In this document: in pieces, positions 58,785-64,000 of the stretch
Layout of the letters: each line of letters begins with the position of its first letter
How positions within the stretch are numbered: the stretch's first letter is position 1
Assembly: GCA_014382445.1 (NCBI GenBank)
Contig: JACNJS010000091.1
Location: forward strand, 1-64,000
Source: Bacteroidota bacterium
GTDB taxonomy: Bacteria; Bacteroidota; Bacteroidia; Bacteroidales; F082
Direction of reading: 5' to 3'
DNA: 64,000 nucleotides
Position numbers and translations under genes: made by a program
The notes under the pieces: generated by a model
Databases searched by the model: none
Seen by the model: the letters and a program-made list of their open reading frames with translations, nothing else
Told to the model about the DNA's origin: nothing

Positions 58785-59357
58785 TTATATCTCATTTATA
58801 TGCTTTCTTTTAGCCTTTTTGTATTTATTAAAAGATGAAGGGGACAAACCTGTTATTGATTTAAATTGCCTGGAAAAATGCTGACTTGAACTATAGTTTA
58901 ACCGATAGGCGATTTCACTGATATTTAGTTCCTCATATCTGAGTAGTTCTTTTGCTTTTTCAATTTTTTGATTTATAAAGTATTTTTCGATTGTGATGCC
59001 TTCAACCTCTGAAAACAATTTACTTAATGAAGAATAACTTTGTCCTAAAATGCCAGGGAGTTTCTCACTCAATCGTCCAATTTTTTCAGGATCTTCCTGA
59101 TGATGTACCAGAATTATAATTACACTCCTGATTTTCTCTATCAACTGTGATTTTTTATTGCTTAGTATTTCAAAACCAAGATTAATGAGAGCGTATGAAA
59201 GTTTAGATTCCATTTCAGAATCTAATGGTACAACTAGCTGAACCTCTCCTAGACTCACATTTTTATAGTTGATTTCAAGTTTTGTTAAGGCGTTTTCAAC
59301 TGCCATTATGCAGCGAGGGCAAACCATGCCTTTAAAATTTAAAATGGTACTGCTCAT
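58785..59357 (-). CDS. AraC-family regulator fused to an N-terminal HMA-like metal domain
   Basis: 190 residues. Residues about 1-70 are an HMA-like domain with the metal motif KGMVCPRCIMAVENALTK (CxxC). Residues about 90-190 are an AraC DNA-binding domain with two helix-turn-helix units (ELNISEIAYRLNYSSSQHFS, RQFKSITGLSPSSF). A direct fusion of a copper-chaperone fold to AraC suggests that metal binding controls DNA binding. It lies at the head of the efflux locus on the same strand, 96 bases upstream of the HYC_CC_PP gene, so it is the likely regulator. Confidence 0.93.
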   Translation of the reverse strand: MSSTILNFKGMVCPRCIMAVENALTKLEINYKNVSLGEVQLVVPLDSEMESKLSYALINLGFEILSNKKSQLIEKIRSVIIILVHHQEDPEKIGRLSEKLPGILGQSYSSLSKLFSEVEGITIEKYFINQKIEKAKELLRYEELNISEIAYRLNYSSSQHFSRQFKSITGLSPSSFNKYKKAKRKHINEI

Positions 59358-59527
59358 AATACAAAGTTAAATTAATTAATGGTTAAGTAGTTCAATGTGT
59401 AATATTTCCATATTGCGCCTTCGCTAAATAAAACATCCCAGAAATTCATAAGCGATAAAATTTATCTTAAGGGCGAGGAACGAACGTAATACTACTTTGC
59501 AGAGTTCGTGGGTATTGGACAGCCACT

Positions 59528-59833
59528 TTGTCAGAGTATATTTTGGTGCCGATTCGAGGTGTGGTAAACTTCTCCTATAAATTGGTGATAAATAAGGGAC
59601 ATTTAATAACCATAATCAAATGCGGCCAGTACAATAAAAATTGGCAAACTATTCATGCTTTGCCTGAGCAAGCCGTTCAGGCTCTTTTGGATCTTAGAGG
59701 CGAGAAAATGAAAACTGTTCACTGCTGTAAATATCAGTTGGCTTGCCACATAGAGACTGATCCGATTGAGCGTGCAATAATATCCGTAGCAGAAAATACA
59801 GTAGTTTTAATTGAACCTATAATAGGGATGTGA
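59528..59833 (+). CDS. Possible small protein of unknown function
   Basis: 101 residues from TTG, without a recognised domain and without a clear ATG near the start. It has two Cys (HCCKYQLAC region) and hydrophobic strands. Coding is uncertain. Confidence 0.25.
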   Translation: MSEYILVPIRGVVNFSYKLVINKGHLITIIKCGQYNKNWQTIHALPEQAVQALLDLRGEKMKTVHCCKYQLACHIETDPIERAIISVAENTVVLIEPIIGM

Positions 59834-59884
59834 AGGATAATAGGATTCAATAAAGTTAACTAAAGGATTTCAATCCGATTACTA

Positions 59885-60124
59885 TTAAAGTTTTGAATGT
59901 GATCCATCACAATATGGAGGATTCCCTGTTTGCTTACACATACACATTGCCACTTTTTTGTTTTCGTGTGCTTTGAAAATTTTTGGCAATAATCCTGTTC
60001 CTTTGTGCGAACCATCGCACCATGGTTGTTTTGATGAATGACCGCATGCGCACCATGCGTAATTTTTCCCTGATTCAATATCCACCATCATAGGTGTTTT
60101 TCCGGCTACTTTTGATTTTTCCAT
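59885..60124 (-). CDS. CDGSH-type iron-sulfur protein
   Basis: 79 residues with two CDGSH motifs, CACGHSSKQPWCDGSH and CMCKQTGNPPYCDGSH. Each would bind a [2Fe-2S] cluster through three Cys and one His. These small proteins carry clusters or electrons; tandem versions of this size are common in bacteria. It is downstream of the NTF2-like remnant on the same strand. Confidence 0.93.
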   Translation of the reverse strand: MEKSKVAGKTPMMVDIESGKNYAWCACGHSSKQPWCDGSHKGTGLLPKIFKAHENKKVAMCMCKQTGNPPYCDGSHSKL

Positions 60125-60164
60125 AGTTTTATTTTACAAGATTAACAATGTATTATGATTAATT

Positions 60165-60407
60165 TTAGGCTTTTGAAATTAAGGCCACACCTAATAATTC
60201 TATTTTCTTATTTGTATTATTCGGGCTTAGCTGAATTTTTAACAATTTATAAAATATCTTACTCACTATTTTCCATCCATCTTTGAATTTGTCGAGAGAG
60301 ATATAATCAATATAGGTGAGTTTATTGCCAATATAAAACTCAAATTTGGCTATTGCAGCTTTCCCTGTAACATCAACTGATAGAAATTTTACAGAAACTT
60401 TTTCATT
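60165..60407 (-). pseudogene. NTF2-like (lumazine-binding/SnoaL-type) protein remnant
   Basis: The minus strand reads VDVTGKAAIAKFEFYIGNK then LTYIDYISLDKFKDGWKIVS and KIFYKLL, the last strands of the NTF2-like fold. The frame has a stop at 60408-60410 before this, and there is no start codon or N-terminal helices. About 80 of the usual 120-150 residues survive, so the gene is truncated. Confidence 0.7.
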
Positions 60408-60533
60408 TTATTCAATTTTTAATTTAAACCTTAAAAACGGCCTAAAATTACAATAATATTGGCAAAAGTTGATTATAGTTTTTTTTCTGCAATAAATAAT
60501 GAAAAGATTATTAATTTTAACCATTAAAATATT

Positions 60534-60540
60534 AAGGAGG
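60534..60540 (+). promoter_or_regulatory. Strong Shine-Dalgarno before the GyrI-like gene
   Basis: AAGGAGG lies six bases before the ATG at 60546. Such a full match is rare in Bacteroidota, which mostly do without it. Confidence 0.7.
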
Positions 60541-60545
60541 TTATT

Positions 60546-61028
60546 ATGAAATTAAAAAAAGAAAATGACTCAATATGTTGTCCTGAGTTTGATCCTCTTC
60601 TATGGGATGATAAGGTATTTGAATGGGAGAACAAAAAATTTATCAAAGATAAAGTGGCTTCACTTTGTCACATTCCCTTAAATTTTGGACAGGTAATGAA
60701 AAGGTTAGATAAGAAAGTTAGTAATTCAAAGGCAACAATCCCCGACTACCTGTGCTTATCTCATCATAAATCAAAATGGAAAATAAATGTATATCTTGCT
60801 GTTGACAAGGAAATCCCGGGTACAGAGAACACAACAATATCCGGAAATTTTTTTAGCAAAGTGTATGAGGGGTCTTATAGTGATACCGGTAAATGGGCCA
60901 AGGATTTCGAGAATGTTGCTAAATCTAAAGGCTTAGAAATAAAAAAAATGTTCATGTGGTATACAACTTGCCCCAAGTGCGCAAAAAAATACGGTAAAAA
61001 CTATATTGTAATTATTTCACAAGTATAA
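60546..61028 (+). CDS. GyrI-like small-molecule-binding family protein (often annotated hydrolase)
   Basis: 160 residues, cytosolic. It has CCPEFDPLLWDDKVFEWENK, YEGSYSDTGKWAKDFENVAK and a C-terminal MWYTTCPKCAKKYGKNYIVI, a conserved pattern I recognise in many bacterial genomes. The fold is likely that of GyrI-like/SOUL-type small-molecule-binding proteins; the label hydrolase is used in databases without evidence that I can see. CPKCAKKYG may bind metal. It has a strong ribosome site and stands alone. Confidence 0.8.
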   Translation: MKLKKENDSICCPEFDPLLWDDKVFEWENKKFIKDKVASLCHIPLNFGQVMKRLDKKVSNSKATIPDYLCLSHHKSKWKINVYLAVDKEIPGTENTTISGNFFSKVYEGSYSDTGKWAKDFENVAKSKGLEIKKMFMWYTTCPKCAKKYGKNYIVIISQV

Positions 61029-61094
61029 TAGTATACTAACCGGGATACGGTTCTTTTATCGCTGATTTCAAAAATTCGGATTAATTTCAAAAAT

Positions 61095-62327
61095 TTAAAG
61101 TATGCTGTCTAGTACTTTAATTAATCTATCAACCTCCTCCAATGTGTTATAATGCACCATACTTATTCTTACAACACCATCATTATCTGATAATTTCATA
61201 GCGTCAATCAAACGCCTTGCATAGAAATCACCCCATCTGATACCAATTTTATGCGGATCAACCAGAATAGGAATCTCACTGCTTTTTCGATTTTCAACAT
61301 TAAACGAAATTGTAGGAACCCGAATATTTTTATCTGCCGTTTTTTCACCTATTATTTTTATTCCTTTTTTGCTATTGAGAAAATGCAGTAGCGGTTCAGC
61401 CAACTTTTCTTCATGTGACGATATCAGCTCAAATACTTTTCCAAGTCGTGAAAACAATGGTAATCCATTATCTTCAAAATAGTAACTATAAACAGCATCG
61501 AAATATTCAATTATCCCTTTACTGCCATAACTTAACTCGAAATTTACATTTCCAGGTTGTAGTTTATAGGGTACTTCATCCTTGCCAATAAAAAAATGGT
61601 TTATTCCTGCTAATTTGTTCAGGTGCTTCTTTTTACCATACAACAAAGAATAATGAGGTCCGTAAACCTTGTACATGCTGAATACATAAAAATCTACATC
61701 CCACTTTTTAACATCAATCAGGCGATGGGGAGCATAAGCAACGCCATCTACACAAACCAATGCACCATTATCATGAACAAATTTTGTAATTTCCTTTACA
61801 TCATTTATAGTTCCCGTGATATTGGAAACATGTGTAAACGCCACAAGGCGTGTGCGATCAGTTATGAGTTTTGCCAGGTCATCTAGGTCAAGGGAGTATG
61901 TATCGGGATTGATCTTCCAGGTTTTTACGACAATTCCAAATTTTTTCATACTAACCCATGGACCAATATTAGCTTCGTGATCGAGGTTGGTAACGATTAC
62001 TTCGTCGCCTGGTTTAAAACTTTGTACAAGCGACCTTGAGAGATTTTGTAATAATGCTGTTGTTGATGAGCCAAAAACTATTTCATAATTATTGGATGCA
62101 TTAATAGTGTCAGTCCACATTTGCCGCGCTTCCAATACTCTTTCACCTGAAAATTGCGATATTTCATACGAAGCACCCAGCTGTACATTTGTATTAAATA
62201 AATAATTATTTATACGTTCTCCAACCTGTTTAACAACCTGTGTTCCACCAGCATTATCAAAAAATGTCCAACTGCCCCTAAGTGCTGGAAATTGTTCTCT
62301 GATAAAAGTAGTATTCAATTCGTTCAT
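61095..62327 (-). CDS. Cysteine desulfurase-like PLP enzyme (class V aminotransferase)
   Basis: About 410 residues from MNELNTTFIREQFPALRG, preferred over the upstream Met (62387) as it gives the usual N-terminus. Class V fold: FFDNAGGTQVVKQV, SSTTALLQNLSRSL, HVSNITGTINDV and the PLP Lys in FSMYKVYGPHYSLLYG. The closest group is the cysteine-desulfurase-like family (TIGR01976 type), whose substrate is not firmly known; C-S or C-N bond cleavage is likely. It is convergent with the preceding gene. Confidence 0.88.
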   Translation of the reverse strand: MNELNTTFIREQFPALRGSWTFFDNAGGTQVVKQVGERINNYLFNTNVQLGASYEISQFSGERVLEARQMWTDTINASNNYEIVFGSSTTALLQNLSRSLVQSFKPGDEVIVTNLDHEANIGPWVSMKKFGIVVKTWKINPDTYSLDLDDLAKLITDRTRLVAFTHVSNITGTINDVKEITKFVHDNGALVCVDGVAYAPHRLIDVKKWDVDFYVFSMYKVYGPHYSLLYGKKKHLNKLAGINHFFIGKDEVPYKLQPGNVNFELSYGSKGIIEYFDAVYSYYFEDNGLPLFSRLGKVFELISSHEEKLAEPLLHFLNSKKGIKIIGEKTADKNIRVPTISFNVENRKSSEIPILVDPHKIGIRWGDFYARRLIDAMKLSDNDGVVRISMVHYNTLEEVDRLIKVLDSIL

Positions 62328-62443
62328 TTCATTTAAATTTAAATATGGATCATAGTGGATGATAATAAAATAACTATTATATAACATTATATGTTATCAC
62401 ACAAAGAACAGTACTCTTAATTCTACAATATTAACAAATTATT

Positions 62444-62472
62444 TTTGGTTTTTAATATTTATTTTACCTTTG
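62444..62472 (+). promoter_or_regulatory. Promoter before the AspT-type exchanger
   Basis: TTTG (62444-62447) and TACCTTTG (62465-62472), a perfect TAnnTTTG, separated by 17 bases (shorter than the usual 19-21). Leader of about 70 bases. Confidence 0.55.
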
Positions 62473-62547
62473 TAATGCATTTCAATGTTTAAATTGTAAA
62501 TAAATGATACTTAATTACATATCCTAATAAATCATAATCTTATTCAA

Positions 62548-64000
62548 ATGGAAATAATTTACGAACAACTCCGAAATTTCCCCTTTATAACATTATTCTT
62601 ATCCCTTGGACTGGGATTTTTTTTGGGAAAATTTAAAATTGGAAAGTTCCAGCTTGGTGGAATCGCAGGAACATTAATTGTAGGAGTGATACTTGGGCAG
62701 GTTGGTGGTATTCACATTAATGAAGAGATAAAAAATATCTTTTTCGCCTTATTTATTTTTATGGTCGGTTATCTCGGTGGTCCTCAGTTTTTTGCATCAC
62801 TAAAACCATCAGCCATAAAATATCTGGTTGCTGCGTTTGGAATGACATTATTGGGTTTGCTCACGGTTTTGGGATTATCCCTATTGGCTGGTTTGGATGC
62901 CGGATTAGCAGCAGGACTTGCAGCCGGGGGGTTAACGCAATCTGCAATTATTGGAACAGCCGGAAATGCAATCGATCAGTTAGGATTGGCTGCTAACGCT
63001 GCCAAGGACTTAAAAACAAATGTTGCAGTGGGTTATTCAATCACTTATATTTTTGGTTCAATTGGACCTATTCTCATGGTATCTTTGGTTGCTATCGTAA
63101 TGAAATGGGATCTCAGGCAGGAAGCCATAAAATTAGCCATTAGTATGGGAGGATCAGGAGAATTGGGTGAAGGTCAATTTAAACCATTGAACCGGATAGA
63201 TACAAGGGCTTACAAGATTAATAAAAGTTCAAAATTTGTTAATAAAACAATAAGTCAACTGGAGACAGAATTTAACTCTGACTTAACTGTCGAAAAATTA
63301 TTAAGCGTAGTAGGCAGTATTGATCCTGTTAGATCAACAGTAATTGAATCGGGGAATATATTATTAATAAGCGGACTTGTTACTGCCTTTGCGAAAGTTG
63401 GAGATTCTATCGGAGAAGAAATATCGGAATTTGGAGAAAATATTGATTTTACCGAGGAAGTTAGAAATGTTTTTATTACTAATAGAAAAATCCATGGACT
63501 TACCCTAAAGCAATTGCATGATAAAGCTACCATTTCGCAGCGCCATGGAGTTTATGTAGTTGGTATTAGCCGAATGAACAACAAATTACCTGTATTAGAA
63601 GGAACGGAATTACACGTAGGTGATGAACTTGCTTTAGTAGGAAGAAAAAATGACCTTGACAGGGCGCAAAAAATTGTAGGGTATAAAGCGCCTTCAATCA
63701 CTAAAACAGAATTTGTAACATTTGGTTTAGGTATGGTAGCAGGATATTTAATTGGAGAAATAGGTTTTTCAATAAACGGTGCAGATATAAGCCTTGGCTC
63801 AGGTCTTGGATGTTTAATTTCAGGGTTATTTATGGGCTTTTTTAGAACCAGGCATCCAAAGATCGGAAGTATTAACACCGGTGCTGCAACTTTTTTGCAA
63901 AGTTTTGGATTAGCTGTATTTGTTGCCGTTGTTGGTCTGAATGCTGGTCAGCCGGCTTTGTTGGCTATCAAGCAACATGGAATAACTTTATTATTACTGG
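62548..64000 (+). CDS. AspT/YidE-type aspartate:alanine exchanger family transporter (3' end outside window)
   Basis: 484 residues are visible and the gene runs off the end. Two membrane halves (about 15-180 and 390-484) flank two TrkA-C domains (about 210-370, with SKFVNKTISQLETEFNSDLT and IHGLTLKQLHDKATISQRHG). Motifs include GGLTQSAIIGTAGNAI in the first half and GAATFLQSFGLAVFVAVVGL in the second. Members exchange amino acids such as aspartate and alanine, or have unknown substrates (YidE). Family about 530-560 residues, so about 50-80 are missing here. Start ATG follows a promoter. Confidence 0.92.
   Translation, partial: MEIIYEQLRNFPFITLFLSLGLGFFLGKFKIGKFQLGGIAGTLIVGVILGQVGGIHINEEIKNIFFALFIFMVGYLGGPQFFASLKPSAIKYLVAAFGMTLLGLLTVLGLSLLAGLDAGLAAGLAAGGLTQSAIIGTAGNAIDQLGLAANAAKDLKTNVAVGYSITYIFGSIGPILMVSLVAIVMKWDLRQEAIKLAISMGGSGELGEGQFKPLNRIDTRAYKINKSSKFVNKTISQLETEFNSDLTVEKLLSVVGSIDPVRSTVIESGNILLISGLVTAFAKVGDSIGEEISEFGENIDFTEEVRNVFITNRKIHGLTLKQLHDKATISQRHGVYVVGISRMNNKLPVLEGTELHVGDELALVGRKNDLDRAQKIVGYKAPSITKTEFVTFGLGMVAGYLIGEIGFSINGADISLGSGLGCLISGLFMGFFRTRHPKIGSINTGAATFLQSFGLAVFVAVVGLNAGQPALLAIKQHGITLLLL

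Noticed and set aside
59860-60078. Second minus-strand ORF overlapping the CDGSH gene
   Set aside because: It is a shadow frame; the other frame has two complete CDGSH motifs.

Overview
The window comes from an AT-rich member of the Bacteroidota, probably class Bacteroidia. The evidence is five secreted proteins with C-terminal type IX secretion (T9SS) sorting domains, promoters of the TTTG/TAnnTTTG type, a LytS/LytTR two-component pair with a TPR sensor, a Bacteroidota-style 1268-residue CusA, and the general lack of strong Shine-Dalgarno sequences. I cannot name the genus from sequence alone.

Layout. 1-15.8 kb is almost all on the minus strand: a broken yaaA, T9SS-exported proteins (three paralogous leucine-rich solenoids and one five-bladed propeller), a LytTR regulator with its TPR histidine kinase, two DUF3857/transglutaminase-like proteins and a winged-helix/ferredoxin protein. 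15.3-16.4 kb is a scar where a decayed IS200-type element cuts off a TPR gene, followed by tRNA-Arg and a secreted papain-like peptidase. 18.5-36.2 kb is mostly plus-strand housekeeping: fabG, a membrane protein, an M48 protease, an SlyD-type isomerase, tpiA, prmA, a 1494-residue exported protein of unknown function, dnaN, a MalY/PatB-type lyase, and an AtoE-type transporter. A sugar-phosphate transferase and a lipoprotein protease lie on the other strand.

36.2-42.5 kb is the most plastic part: tRNA-Pro, a DUF6790-like protein, a hipA remnant, and then a roughly 3.3 kb segment bounded by two imperfect direct repeats of about 300 bp. Each repeat carries a Bacteroidota promoter. The segment holds a GNAT-nitrilase fusion, a visibly GC-richer exported asparaginase and a dead EamA-type exporter start. 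42.5-50.4 kb carries gyrB, an outer-membrane barrel with a large TPR partner, and a secreted unknown.

50.6-59.4 kb is a copper/silver-type efflux locus read on the minus strand: a regulator fusing a CxxC metal domain to an AraC helix-turn-helix, a HYC_CC_PP-like protein, CusA, CusC, an inserted four-helix-bundle (S23) protein, CusB and a small metallochaperone. 59.5-64 kb holds a CDGSH iron-sulfur protein, an NTF2-like remnant, a GyrI-like protein, a cysteine-desulfurase-like enzyme, and an AspT-type exchanger that runs off the end.

Regions of more than 300 bases without an intact gene: 1-477 (nothing recognised), 12410-12774 (nothing convincing), 36943-37458 (one inverted repeat), 37914-38598 and 41776-42520 (the direct repeats), and 44486-44805 (gyrB promoter and short repeats).
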